Assembly: GCF_001439845.1 (NCBI RefSeq)
Contig: NZ_JYLO01000004.1
Span: forward strand, 372,001 to 436,000
Length of the DNA: 64,000 bases
Reading direction: 5' to 3'
Source of the DNA: Pseudomonas lactis
Lineage (GTDB): Bacteria > Pseudomonadota > Gammaproteobacteria > Pseudomonadales > Pseudomonadaceae
This document shows, piece after piece, positions 8,855 to 17,304 of this stretch. Below the pieces are notes generated by a model. It was not told the DNA's origin. It was given only the letters and a program-made list of their open reading frames with translations, and searched no databases. Position numbers and translations under genes: made by a program. Position 1 is the stretch's first letter. Each line of letters begins with the position of its first letter.

Positions 8855-9226
8855 CGGTAACTACGATGCGAAGCGAGCCGCTCTTGATCTTGCTCTGCTT
8901 TTGATCTTAGGCGCCCCGTTAAACCACGCTGGCCGAACGCAGGCTTTAATTCGTGGGTAACCCGGCAGGACGCCGGGTTAGCCGCCCCGCGCCATGGATG
9001 GCGCGTGGCGGCGGCCCACGGATTCAAGCCTGCGTTCGGGCACACCGAGCCTAGGCGAGGTGCCGAGTGGTGGGGCAAGAGCCTTTTGCTTACTTTTGGG
9101 CTCTTTTCAAAAGTGAGCCGCTGTAAAAGCGGAACCCTAAGTAGCCGTTACCGCAGGAATGGATATGTACTCGGTATTACGGCGTCGACTGTGAGGCCGT
9201 CTTCGCAGGCAAGCCAGCTCCCACAG
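8855..9226 (+). repeat. long structured intergenic repeat element, copy 1
   Basis: This element is shared with copy 2 at 33328-33693 and partly with copy 3 at 59145. It begins near GATGCGAAGCGAGCCGCTC. A three-way junction follows: the outer stem pairs 8935-8957 with 9015-9037 (23 bases, two mismatches) and encloses hairpins 8959-8979 and 8981-9012. The second of those contains the perfect palindrome GCGCCATGGATGGCGC at 8989-9004. More hairpins follow: GGCAC/GTGCC at 9039-9064, AGAGCC/GGCTCT near 9078-9103, CTTTT/AAAAG near 9104-9113 and CCGCT/AGCGG near 9118-9132. REP sequences in opposite orientation bracket it (8789-8814 and 9202-9226). No conserved reading frame runs through it. It also fills the 500-base gap between yceH and the gene at 9277. 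Confidence 0.85.
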
Positions 9227-9276
9227 TTGGATCGCGTGCGCGTCAGTTAGATCACCGAATGGTTGTGCGTAAGGCT

Positions 9277-10095
9277 TTAGCTGCGGGCGAAGGCCACCGC
9301 TGCCTCGAACTGCTCCTGCGTAGGCCGCACGCCGGTATAAAGCACAAACTGCTCCAACGCCTGAATAGCGATCACTTCCAGCCCGGTAATCACCCGCTTG
9401 CCCTGCGCACGCCCCCGCACGATCAACGGCGTTTCCGCCGGGATCGCCACCACATCGAAGACAGTCTCCGCCTGATCGATTGCCTCAGGCTCAAACGCCA
9501 ACGCATCCGCCTCCGCCCCGCCAGTCATGCCGATGGGCGTTACGTTGATCAGCATCTGTGGGCGCAGGCTGCCCAATTCCGCCTGCCACGCGTACCCCAG
9601 GTTCCTGGCCAATGCCTGGCCCGCCACCTCATTACGCGCCACGATCACACCATTGGCGTACCCCCCGTCACGCAAGGCACTGGCGACCGCCTTGGCCATG
9701 CCGCCGCTGCCGCGCAGGGCAAAGGTGGAATCTTTGGGCACCGCGTGCTTTTTCAGCAGTTGCTCAATGGCGATGTAGTCGGTGTTGTAAGCCTTGAGAT
9801 GGCCGTTGGTGTTGACGATGGTGTTCAGGGAGTCAATGGCTTGAACCGAATCGTCGAGTTCATCCACCAAGGCAATAGCAGCCTCCTTGAACGGCATGGA
9901 CACCCCGCAACCGCGCACACCCAGGGCGCGGATACCGCCGATCGCGCCGGGCAAGTCCTGGCTGCTGAAGGCTTTATAGTAAAAATTCAAACCCAGCTGT
10001 TCATACAGGTGGTTATGAAAACGCAGGCCAAAGTTCCCAGGGCGCGCCGACAGTGACATGCACAGTTGGGTGTCCTTGTTGGGGTGCATCTGCAT
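9277..10095 (-). CDS. shikimate 5-dehydrogenase family protein (AroE-like)
   Basis: A 272-residue protein of the AroE/YdiB/SdhL superfamily. The N-terminal substrate domain holds LCMSLSARPGNFGLRFHNHL and the catalytic-lysine region GVSMPFKEAAIALVDELD. NTDYIAIEQLL carries the conserved Asp. The Rossmann domain has the glycine motif RGSGGMAKAVASALRDGG, and NVTPIGM follows. It differs from standard AroE in lacking a typical SxS-binding N-terminus (here SLS), so it is probably a paralogue using quinate, shikimate or another hydroxy acid rather than the biosynthetic enzyme. The start has GGAG 9 bases upstream. It stands alone. Confidence 0.8.
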   Translation of the reverse strand: MQMHPNKDTQLCMSLSARPGNFGLRFHNHLYEQLGLNFYYKAFSSQDLPGAIGGIRALGVRGCGVSMPFKEAAIALVDELDDSVQAIDSLNTIVNTNGHLKAYNTDYIAIEQLLKKHAVPKDSTFALRGSGGMAKAVASALRDGGYANGVIVARNEVAGQALARNLGYAWQAELGSLRPQMLINVTPIGMTGGAEADALAFEPEAIDQAETVFDVVAIPAETPLIVRGRAQGKRVITGLEVIAIQALEQFVLYTGVRPTQEQFEAAVAFARS

Positions 10096-10260
10096 GGATA
10101 ACTCCTTGAAGTAAGCAAATCGGTACAGACCTTACACAACCTTTACCCATTGGCGGTGCTGTTTTCTCGAAATACGTTGTCTTAAAAGTATCCCCGCGAC
10201 AATCCTTGAGTCTATTGATTGCAGACCACAAGCGCAGGGGCTAATTGAGGAATGACCATC

Positions 10261-10626
10261 ATGCGTAAACTCCCCAGAATCGCCTTGCTTATCGGCGCAC
10301 TCGCGATGGCCGGCCAAGCCTCCGCCCACGGTGGTGGTTGGGGTGGCCCGGCCGTGTTCGGTGCGCTTGTCGGCGCAGCAGTAGTCGGCTCTGTGGTTGC
10401 CAGCCAGCCGCGTGAGGTGTATGTGCAGCAACCGGTGTATGTGCAGCCGCAACCGGTGTATGCCGCGCCGCCGCCGGTCTACTACGCGCCACCGCCACCG
10501 GTGTATGTGCAACAGCAGGTTTACTACCGCCCGGCGCCCGTCTATTACGGCCCACCGCGCGGTTATTATGGGCCACCTCGCGGCTACTACGGCCCGCCTC
10601 ACGGTTACTACCGCCATGGCTGGTAA
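10261..10626 (+). CDS. exported Tyr/Pro/Val-rich repeat protein
   Basis: A 121-residue protein. Residues 1-22 (MRKLPRIALLIGALAMAGQA) form a Sec signal peptide with an ASA cleavage site before HGGGWGG. A glycine zipper-like segment (VFGALVGAAVVGSVVAS) follows, and then a low-complexity tail of YVQQPVYVQPQP and three tandem (P)RGYYGPP-type units. It is a likely surface or periplasmic protein of unknown function. The start at 10261 is preferred over the ATG at 10252 because GAGG lies 10 bases before it and the signal peptide then begins with Met-Arg-Lys. Confidence 0.75.
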   Translation: MRKLPRIALLIGALAMAGQASAHGGGWGGPAVFGALVGAAVVGSVVASQPREVYVQQPVYVQPQPVYAAPPPVYYAPPPPVYVQQQVYYRPAPVYYGPPRGYYGPPRGYYGPPHGYYRHGW

Positions 10627-10650
10627 GGTTTAACCCCGTTGACAGCCACA

Positions 10651-10679
10651 GGCCTCGCCCACACGCGGGGCCTTTTTTT
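10651..10679 (+). terminator. rho-independent terminator after the Tyr/Pro-rich gene
   Basis: GGCCTCGC pairs with GCGGGGCC (one G-T pair) around the loop CCACAC, and seven Ts follow. It lies 25 bases past the stop codon at 10626. Confidence 0.88.
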
Positions 10680-10860
10680 GCCTGGGAAGTCCGGATTTAT
10701 CCTGCCAGTGTCGCTGTGAGAACAACGCACGAGCGCCAATCCCACATCATAAGCGTCAAATATCCTCTTGATCGATTGCGGGCTGCGCTGTCATGTTTGC
10801 GTCACAAAACAGTCGCACTATCGACTCAGTCCAGCCAATAACAATTAAGGACGATTGACC

Positions 10861-11055
10861 ATGCCCACACAAAACCCGCACCGCACCGCCGGCCTTTGCA
10901 CTTCCAGCAAGGTCTACAGCGCCTTGACCGAACTCAAGCACCTGGAAGGCCATCGCAGCGCCAAGTTCCTGGCATTGTTGGCAGAAAACCTGGTGCGCAA
11001 GGGCCTGCTCAGTGAGCACGAAGTGGTGAACATGCTCGACCAGGTGGTGGATTAA
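10861..11055 (+). CDS. small conserved hypothetical protein
   Basis: A 64-residue soluble protein beginning MPTQNPHRTAGLCTSSKVYS. It is mostly helical (ALTELKHLEGHRSAKFLALL, then SEHEVVNMLDQVVD). AAGGA at 10847-10851 sits 9 bases before the ATG, which decides this start over a TTG two codons earlier. I do not recognise a family with a known role. The next gene at 11147 follows after 91 bases on the same strand and may share its transcript. Confidence 0.65.
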   Translation: MPTQNPHRTAGLCTSSKVYSALTELKHLEGHRSAKFLALLAENLVRKGLLSEHEVVNMLDQVVD

Positions 11056-11121
11056 CGCCTGACATTGATGTCGACTATCGAGCCAGGTGATTTTTCCCAG
11101 GCGCCAGCAAACCGTAAGGTG

Positions 11122-11142
11122 ACCTCCATAACGTTTGGAGGT
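11122..11142 (+). promoter_or_regulatory. hairpin that sequesters the ribosome-binding site of the gene at 11147
   Basis: ACCTCCA at 11122-11128 is fully complementary to TGGAGGT at 11136-11142, giving a 7-base stem with a 7-base loop. The right arm is the strong Shine-Dalgarno GGAGGT located 4 bases before ATG 11147. In the folded state the site is closed, so translation should depend on temperature, a protein, a small RNA or ribosomes arriving from upstream. Confidence 0.55.
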
Positions 11143-11146
11143 ACTT

Positions 11147-11329
11147 ATGCCCACTGTTCAAATCATGTCCGTCATTGGTAGCGCCGTCCCCGCCCCGCTG
11201 CGCAAACTGGGCTTGCTCGCCTGCTGGTATGTGGTGCGCGATGGCGAGCCGATCAGCGGCCCGCTCACCTCGTTATCGGATGCAGAAACACAACGCCGGA
11301 TGGCAACCGACTTCAGGCTAGAAGCCTGA
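11147..11329 (+). CDS. small conserved hypothetical protein
   Basis: A 60-residue protein, MPTVQIMSVIGSAVPAPLRK then LGLLACWYVVRDGEPISGPL, with a central beta-type segment WYVVRDGEPISGPLTSLSDAE. This resembles small single-domain proteins of Pseudomonas without known function. GGAGGT lies 4 bases before the ATG, so this start is chosen over a TTG at 11135. The stop codon is 3 bases from the convergent AI-2E family gene. The ribosome-binding site lies in a hairpin (see 11122-11142). Confidence 0.65.
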   Translation: MPTVQIMSVIGSAVPAPLRKLGLLACWYVVRDGEPISGPLTSLSDAETQRRMATDFRLEA

Positions 11330-11332
11330 ACG

Positions 11333-12400
11333 TTACGGCAGCGGCAGCTTGACCCGCGGCTTGGTTTCGACGAACAACGCCCAGCACGACATGAACAACG
11401 CTGCCACCAGCGGCCCGATCACAAAGCCGTTAAGGCCGAACACCGACAGGCCGCCCAAGGTCGAGATCAGGATCAGGTAGTCGGGCATCTTGGTGTCCTT
11501 GCCCACCAGGATCGGGCGCAGCACGTTGTCCACCAGGCCGATCACAAACACGCCGAACAGCCCCAGCACCACACCCTGCCAGATCGAACCGCTCAACAGG
11601 AAATAAACTGCCACCGGCCCCCAGACCAGCCCGGCACCCACCGCAGGCAGCAGGGACAGGAACGCCATCAGCACGGCCCAGAGCAAGGCACTGGGGATGT
11701 CCAGGAACCAGAAGATCAAGCCACCCAGCGCACCCTGGGTCACGGCCACCAGCACATTGCCCTTGACCGTGGCGCGCACCACGCGGTTGAACTTGAGTTG
11801 CAGGCGACGCTTTTGCGGCTCGGCCAAGGGTACGGCTGTGCGCACCTTGCGTACCAGTTCCGGGCCGTCGCGCAGCAGGAAAAACAGCAGGTACAGCATG
11901 ATGAAAAAGCTCACCAGGAAATCAAACGTACCCTGGCCGAAGCTGAACGCCTGGGAGGCAAAGAACTGACTGCCCTGCATCGCGCCCTTGACGACCTTTT
12001 CCCGCAGCCCTTCGAGGTTGCCCATGCCGAAACGGTCGAGCAACTGCTGGAAATACGGCGGTAGAACGTTCTTGAATTGCTCGATATAACCCGCCACATC
12101 GAGCTTGCCGCTCTCGATGTTTTTGTAGAGGGTGGCCCCCTCTTGCACCAGCAAGGCACTGGTGATGATCACCGGCAGAATCGCGATCACCAGGCACACC
12201 GTCAAGGTGGTCAGGGAGGTCAGGTTGCGATTCCAGCTAAAACGCTGCTGCAGGCGGCGCTGCATCGGCGCAAAGATAATGCCCAGGATCACCGCCCAGA
12301 ACACCGCACCGTAGAACGGCAGCAATATCCAGATAAAAGCCACGGTGACCAAGGCCAGTAGCAGCAACAGGGTCTTGAATTGCAGGTTGGTTTGATTCAT
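11333..12400 (-). CDS. AI-2E family transporter (PerM/YdiK type)
   Basis: A 355-residue integral membrane protein with about eight membrane helices in the AI-2E/PerM arrangement. There are two N-terminal helices (LLLLLALVTVAFIWILLPFY, then AVFWAVILGIIFAP), a third near residue 65, a soluble stretch at about 90-145, and a C-terminal bundle ending in the family motif LPAVGAGLVWGPVAVYFLL and the late GPLVAALFMSCWALF. The family moves small molecules or ions (TqsA exports autoinducer 2; others are Na+/H+ antiporters), and the substrate here is unknown. A terminator-like hairpin lies just upstream in its leader. Confidence 0.82.
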   Translation of the reverse strand: MNQTNLQFKTLLLLLALVTVAFIWILLPFYGAVFWAVILGIIFAPMQRRLQQRFSWNRNLTSLTTLTVCLVIAILPVIITSALLVQEGATLYKNIESGKLDVAGYIEQFKNVLPPYFQQLLDRFGMGNLEGLREKVVKGAMQGSQFFASQAFSFGQGTFDFLVSFFIMLYLLFFLLRDGPELVRKVRTAVPLAEPQKRRLQLKFNRVVRATVKGNVLVAVTQGALGGLIFWFLDIPSALLWAVLMAFLSLLPAVGAGLVWGPVAVYFLLSGSIWQGVVLGLFGVFVIGLVDNVLRPILVGKDTKMPDYLILISTLGGLSVFGLNGFVIGPLVAALFMSCWALFVETKPRVKLPLP

Positions 12401-12415
12401 GTCCGGTCCATGTCA

Positions 12416-12442
12416 GAAAAACAGGGCCGATGGCGGCCCTGT
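12416..12442 (-). terminator. terminator-like hairpin in the leader of the AI-2E family gene
   Basis: ACAGGGCCG at 12421-12429 pairs with CGGCCCTGT at 12434-12442. On the minus strand the stem is followed by TTTTTCT, a classical intrinsic terminator. It ends about 16 bases before the start codon at 12400 and points into the gene. The divergent trhP gene is on the other strand, so no upstream minus-strand gene needs this terminator. Attenuation or a short leader RNA is possible. Confidence 0.6.
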
Positions 12443-12572
12443 TGCTTAGTCCGCAGCCAAACGCGGGAGTGCCCTGGTTTATCGAACAAGCATAGATCGC
12501 GTTATTTAGACCTGGGTCAATATCCCGTTATCGCTCCAGCACTACCCTCGCGCCTTTTTGCGACCCACACCC

Positions 12573-13886
12573 ATGCGCCCGATAACTGCCCCCGAACTGC
12601 TCGCTCCCGCCGGCACCCTGAAAAACATGCGCTACGCCTTCGCCTACGGTGCCGACGCGGTCCATGCCGGCCAGCCGCGCTACAGCCTGCGGGTGCGCAA
12701 TAACGAGTTCGACCACGCCAACCTGGCCCTCGGCATCCAGGAAGCCCATGACCAGGGCAAGCGCTTTTACGTGGTGGTGAACATTGCGCCGCACAACGCC
12801 AAGCTCAAGACCTTCCTCAAAGACCTTGCGCCCGTGATCGCTATGGGCCCGGATGCGCTGATCATGTCCGACCCGGGGTTGATCATGCTGGTGCGCGAGC
12901 ACTTCCCGCAGATGCCAATCCACCTGTCGGTACAGGCCAATACGGTGAACTGGGCCAGCGTGGCGTTCTGGCAGCAACAAGGCATTTGCAGGGTGATTCT
13001 GTCGCGGGAGCTGTCCCTGGAAGAGATCGGCGAAATCCGCCAGCAGGTGCCGGCCATGGAGTTGGAGGTGTTTGTACATGGCGCCTTGTGCATGGCCTAT
13101 TCCGGGCGGTGCCTGCTGTCGGGCTATATGAACAAGCGCGATGCCAACCAGGGCAGTTGCACCAATGCCTGCCGCTGGAAATACCAGGCCACGCCGGCAG
13201 TGGAGAATGTCACGGGGGATATCGTCCATGAATATCAACCCACATTGGGCATCGGCACGCCCACCGATCAGGTGTTCCTGCTACAAGAAACCAATCGCCC
13301 CGATGAACCCATGCCCGCCTTCGAAGACGAACACGGCACCTACATCATGAACGCCAAGGACCTGCGAGCCGTGCAGCATGTGGAGCGCCTGGCACAGATG
13401 GGCGTGCATTCGTTAAAGATCGAAGGCCGCACCAAATCGCACTTCTACTGCGCGCGCACCACCCAGGTGTACCGCCAGGCCATCGATGACGCAGTGGCCG
13501 GGCGCGCGTTTGACCGCGGCTTGATGACCAACCTCGAATCACTGGCCCAGCGTGGCTACACAGAAGGTTTCCTGCGCCGCCACGTGCATGACGAATACCA
13601 GAACTACCAGAACGGCAGCTCGGTTTCCGAACGCCAGCAGTTTGTCGGGGAACTGACCGGCGAGCGCCGTGGTGCGTTGGCCGAGGTGAAGGTGAAGAAT
13701 CGCTTTGCGCTGGGCGACCACCTGGAGTTGATGACGCCCGCCGGCAACTTTCACTTTGACTTGGCGAGCCTGCATAACGCCAAGGGCGAAGCCATTGAGG
13801 TGGCGCCGGGGGACGGGCATACGGTGTATGTGTCGATTCCGGCGCAGATGGACCTGCGTTTTGGCTTGCTGATGCGCGACGTTTAA
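12573..13886 (+). CDS. trhP: TrhP (YegQ), peptidase U32-family tRNA hydroxylation protein
   Basis: A 437-residue U32-family protein with the N-terminal text ELLAPAGTLKNMRYAFAYGADAV (TIM-barrel start) and the family cysteine motif VHGALCMAYSGRCLLSGYMN at about residue 170. CTNACRWKY supplies two further Cys. E. coli TrhP (YegQ) makes 5-hydroxyuridine at wobble U34 of tRNAs together with prephenate-dependent steps, and the four cysteines fit an iron-sulfur site. The start at 12573 was chosen from two nearby Mets or a TTG at 12558; there is no strong ribosome site. Confidence 0.85.
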   Translation: MRPITAPELLAPAGTLKNMRYAFAYGADAVHAGQPRYSLRVRNNEFDHANLALGIQEAHDQGKRFYVVVNIAPHNAKLKTFLKDLAPVIAMGPDALIMSDPGLIMLVREHFPQMPIHLSVQANTVNWASVAFWQQQGICRVILSRELSLEEIGEIRQQVPAMELEVFVHGALCMAYSGRCLLSGYMNKRDANQGSCTNACRWKYQATPAVENVTGDIVHEYQPTLGIGTPTDQVFLLQETNRPDEPMPAFEDEHGTYIMNAKDLRAVQHVERLAQMGVHSLKIEGRTKSHFYCARTTQVYRQAIDDAVAGRAFDRGLMTNLESLAQRGYTEGFLRRHVHDEYQNYQNGSSVSERQQFVGELTGERRGALAEVKVKNRFALGDHLELMTPAGNFHFDLASLHNAKGEAIEVAPGDGHTVYVSIPAQMDLRFGLLMRDV

Positions 13887-13909
13887 ACCCTGCCATGGGG
13901 TTGAATGGA

Positions 13910-15589
13910 TCAGATCCTGAACTGGCCCACCAACTGCCCGAGGCGCTGGCCCAGGTCGGCCAGGCTGCGAGACGTCTGGGCGCCCAGTTGGGTTTCATCC
14001 GCCACGCTGTCTACCGCTACGGCAATCTGATGCACGCTGCGGTTGATCTCTTCCGCGACGGCGGTCTGCTCTTCGGCGGCGCTGGCGATCTGGGCGTTCA
14101 TTGAATTAATGGTGCCAATCAGTTGCGCCATGGTGTCCAGAGACGCGCCGGCTTGGTTGGCCTGGGCCGAGGTGCCGTCGCCGGCATCGCTGGAGCGGCG
14201 CATAGCGTCCACAGCCGCCTCGGTGCCTTTTTGCAGGCGATCGATCATGCCCTGAATTTCCTGAGTGCTGGTTTGGGTGCGACTGGCCAGGGCACGCACT
14301 TCATCGGCGACCACGGCAAAGCCACGCCCAGCCTCCCCGGCCCGTGCGGCCTCGATGGCAGCGTTGAGCGCCAACAGGTTGGTTTGTTCGGCGATGGAGC
14401 GGATCACGCCGAGCACACTGACGATTGACGACACATCCTGCTGCAGACTGTCCAGGGACACGCCGCTGCTGCGGATGTCGTTCACCAGCGCATGGATCTG
14501 CGCGATGCTACCGTCCACCACGCGCTTGGCGGCCTGGCCTTCGGCGTCGGTCTGCTGCGCAGCGACGGCGGCGCCCTGGGCACTGCGTGCCACTTCGTGG
14601 GCAGCCGAGGACATCTGGTTGATCGCGGTGGCCACCTGGTCGGTCTCGTGGCGCTGGCGTTCCATGGCCTGCTCGGAGCGCTGGGCCTGGTCGGACACCT
14701 GGCTCACCAACCCGGTGAGCTGAGCGGTCATGTCAGTGATCTGGCGCACCAGGCCGTGGATTTTATCGACAAAGCGGTTGAATGCACCGGCCAGGTCGCC
14801 GAGTTCATCCTGGCTGGTGATGGCCAGGCGGCAGGTCAGGTCGCCTTCACCCGCCGCGATGTCATCGAGGTTGGCTTTCATCAGGTGCAGCGGACGCAAG
14901 ATGGTATTGGCTAGCAACATGCCCACGGCGGCGATCACCAGCAACACCACCACGGCCACACCGAGGATGCTCAGCAGCACGCCTTGCATGCGTGTCTCGA
15001 CTTTAGCCTGCACCACCGCCACCTGGGCGTCGATGCCATCGAGGTTCACCGAGGTGCCGATCACCATGTCCCACTTGGGCAGGTACTCGGTATAGCCGAG
15101 CTTGGGCACCAGTTCGGTCTGGCCGGGCTGGGTCGAACTGTATTGCAGGTAGTGGGTGCCGTCCTTGCCGACCTTGACCAGGTCGCGGTTGACGTAGACG
15201 CCGTTAGGGTCGCGGTTGTCCTTGAAGCTTTTGCCCACTCCGTCCGGGCTGTTGCCCTTGAACAGGCGGATGGTTTCGGAGTCGTAGCCGAAGAAATAGC
15301 CGTCTTTGCCGTAGCTGGTATTGGATAACAACTTGACCACCTGCGCCCGCGCCGCGCTGTCGCCGGGGGCTGCCGCGTCGTAGAGCGGCTTGATGGTGGT
15401 CATGGCCACCTCGACATAACCTTGCAGGGTGGCCTTGGCGTCGTTGAGCAGGCGCTGGCGGGTTTCATCCACTTCGTTGCGGGCCTGGCCCTGCAGAATC
15501 CACACGGTGGTCAGGCTGATGACCACGGCAAACAACAACACCGGCACGACAGCAAGGGCCAGGACTTTGGCCTTCAAACTCAGACGCAT
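13910..15589 (-). CDS. methyl-accepting chemotaxis protein with single Cache domain (CtpM-like)
   Basis: A 559-residue chemoreceptor. Membrane helix 1 lies at about residues 8-30, and a periplasmic sCache_2 domain at 31-190 contains [20 protein letters not shown] and [19 protein letters not shown]. Membrane helix 2 is at about 200-225. A HAMP domain follows ([20 protein letters not shown]), then the signalling hairpin with the invariant tip [19 protein letters not shown]. Its place beside an ion-transporter-superfamily gene, a dCache receptor and a BqsSR-like system resembles P. aeruginosa PA2652-PA2657 as I recall it, where PA2652 (CtpM) senses malate. Ligand identity here is an inference from that synteny. 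Confidence 0.85.
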   Translation of the reverse strand: MRLSLKAKVLALAVVPVLLFAVVISLTTVWILQGQARNEVDETRQRLLNDAKATLQGYVEVAMTTIKPLYDAAAPGDSAARAQVVKLLSNTSYGKDGYFFGYDSETIRLFKGNSPDGVGKSFKDNRDPNGVYVNRDLVKVGKDGTHYLQYSSTQPGQTELVPKLGYTEYLPKWDMVIGTSVNLDGIDAQVAVVQAKVETRMQGVLLSILGVAVVVLLVIAAVGMLLANTILRPLHLMKANLDDIAAGEGDLTCRLAITSQDELGDLAGAFNRFVDKIHGLVRQITDMTAQLTGLVSQVSDQAQRSEQAMERQRHETDQVATAINQMSSAAHEVARSAQGAAVAAQQTDAEGQAAKRVVDGSIAQIHALVNDIRSSGVSLDSLQQDVSSIVSVLGVIRSIAEQTNLLALNAAIEAARAGEAGRGFAVVADEVRALASRTQTSTQEIQGMIDRLQKGTEAAVDAMRRSSDAGDGTSAQANQAGASLDTMAQLIGTINSMNAQIASAAEEQTAVAEEINRSVHQIAVAVDSVADETQLGAQTSRSLADLGQRLGQLVGQFRI

Positions 15590-15645
15590 GGCTTTTCTCT
15601 CTTGTTAGTGGCGACTTGAGAGGTTAACGGCCATGTGAGCGATTT

Positions 15646-15747
15646 CTGTAGGAGCGAGCTTGCTCGCGAAGAACCTGAGAGCACTGCGGGGTGCCAGGTT
15701 GCCCGCGTTATCGTTGACGCTTTTCGCGAGCAAGCTCGCTCCTACAG
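15646..15747. repeat. REPIN (inverted pair of REP sequences)
   Basis: CTGTAGGAGCGAGCTTGCTC begins at 15646 and its reverse complement ends at 15747. Each arm also holds its own small palindrome (GAGCGAGCTTGCTC). The arms enclose about 50 unrelated bases. This is the REPIN layout common between genes of the P. fluorescens group, where such elements are mobilised by RAYT transposases in trans. Confidence 0.85.
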
Positions 15748-15755
15748 GAACCTCG

Positions 15756-17078
15756 TCAGAGCGTCATCGCGGCCAGCCAGCCGAACGCCAGCAGCGGCAG
15801 GTTGTAGTGCAGGAAGGTCGGCACCACGGTGTCCCAGATGTGGTGGTGCTGGCCGTCGATATTCAGGCCGGAGGTGGGCCCGAGGGTAGAGTCCGAGGCG
15901 GGCGAACCGGCGTCGCCCAAGGCACCGGCGGTACCAACGATGCACACGATGGCCACCGGGCTGAAGCCCAACTGCACACACAGCGGCACGAAAATCGCCG
16001 CGAGGATCGGCACCGTGGAAAACGACGAGCCGATGCCCATGGTCACCAACAACCCCACCAGCAGCATCAACAACGCGCCAACGCCCCGGCTATGGCCGAT
16101 GAACGCTGCCGAGGCCTGCACCAGCGAGTTCACGTCACCGGTGGCCTTGAGCACTTCGGCAAAGCCTGAGGACGCGATCATGATGAAGCCGATCATCGCC
16201 ATCATCTTCATGCCTTCGGTGAACAGGTCATCGGTGTCGCGCCAGCGCACGATGCCCGACACCGAGAAGATCAGGAAGCCGGCCAGGGCGCCGATGATCA
16301 TCGAGTCCAGCCACAACTGGATGATGAACGCCGAGGCAATCGCCAGGCCGGCCACCAGCAGGGTCAGCGGGTTGTACTGCACCGCCACTTGCTCGACACG
16401 CTCGATTTTCTTCAGGTCGTACACACGCTTTTTGCGGTAGCTGATCAACACCGCCACCAGCAGGCCGACCACCATGCCCAGCGCCGGCAAGCCCATGGCG
16501 TGGGTGACATTCACCCCGCTGATATCCACCCCGCTCTTGGCGACGTTGGCCAGCAGGATCTGATTGAGGAAGATATTGCCAAAGCCCACCGGCAGAAACA
16601 TGTACGGGGTGATCAGGCCGAAGGTCATCACACAGGCGATCAGGCGACGGTCCAGTTGCAGCTTGGTCAGCACATACAACAGCGGCGGTACCAGCAGCGG
16701 AATAAACGCAATGTGGATCGGCAAGATGTTCTGCGAGGCAATCGCCACCACCCACAACAGGCCGATCAGCAGCCATTTGACGTGGTTGCCACCGCTGGCG
16801 TCCTGGCGGTCCACCAGCAGCAAGGCTTTGTCCGCCAGGGCATGGGCCAGCCCGGACTTGGCAATCGCCACGGCGAAAGCCCCGAGCAATGCGTAGGACA
16901 AGGCCACGGTTGCGCCGCCGCCCAGCCCGCCGTTGAAGGCCTTGAGCGTGGCCTCGATACCCAGGCCACCGGTCAAGCCACCCACCAGGGCGCCGACGAT
17001 AATGGCGATGACCACATGCACGCGGGACAGGCTGAGTACCAGCATGGTGCCGACCGCGGCGATGACTGCGTTAATCAT
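15756..17078 (-). CDS. ion transporter superfamily protein (Na+/H+ antiporter family, COG2056-like)
   Basis: A 440-residue protein with 11-12 membrane helices from MINAVIAAVGTMLVLSLSRV. It includes family-typical loops: GGLGGGATVALSYALLGAFA, ASQNILPIHIAFIPLLVPPL and the late GTAGALGDAGSPASDSTLGP. Members are annotated as Na+/H+ antiporters or putative amino or organic acid carriers. The start at 17078 has GAGGT 6 bases upstream, so the longer frame is not used. Lying between two chemoreceptors, it may carry a compound that one of them senses (inference). Confidence 0.78.
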   Translation of the reverse strand: MINAVIAAVGTMLVLSLSRVHVVIAIIVGALVGGLTGGLGIEATLKAFNGGLGGGATVALSYALLGAFAVAIAKSGLAHALADKALLLVDRQDASGGNHVKWLLIGLLWVVAIASQNILPIHIAFIPLLVPPLLYVLTKLQLDRRLIACVMTFGLITPYMFLPVGFGNIFLNQILLANVAKSGVDISGVNVTHAMGLPALGMVVGLLVAVLISYRKKRVYDLKKIERVEQVAVQYNPLTLLVAGLAIASAFIIQLWLDSMIIGALAGFLIFSVSGIVRWRDTDDLFTEGMKMMAMIGFIMIASSGFAEVLKATGDVNSLVQASAAFIGHSRGVGALLMLLVGLLVTMGIGSSFSTVPILAAIFVPLCVQLGFSPVAIVCIVGTAGALGDAGSPASDSTLGPTSGLNIDGQHHHIWDTVVPTFLHYNLPLLAFGWLAAMTL

Positions 17079-17304
17079 GGTTACCTCAAGCAGAAACAAA
17101 AAAGACAGGCATGCCCGCGCGCGGCCCATGGGAACAGCTGCCGGCGTGCAGGCTTGAAAGAGGTCTTATTAGAGGGCGCGCACTTTGCAGGAGCTGGGCT
17201 GTCATGTCAAAAACTGTGGTGAGGCAAAGCCCTCTGCACAGATAAAGAATTACAGGCACTGGCCGATACGCTGTCTCTATGTGCTTTCAGGTAAGGATGT
17301 CCCG

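Noticed and set aside
10545..10610. Tandem repeats that might suggest a CRISPR array
   Set aside because: They are in-frame repeats within a low-complexity exported protein, with no unique spacers and no cas genes.
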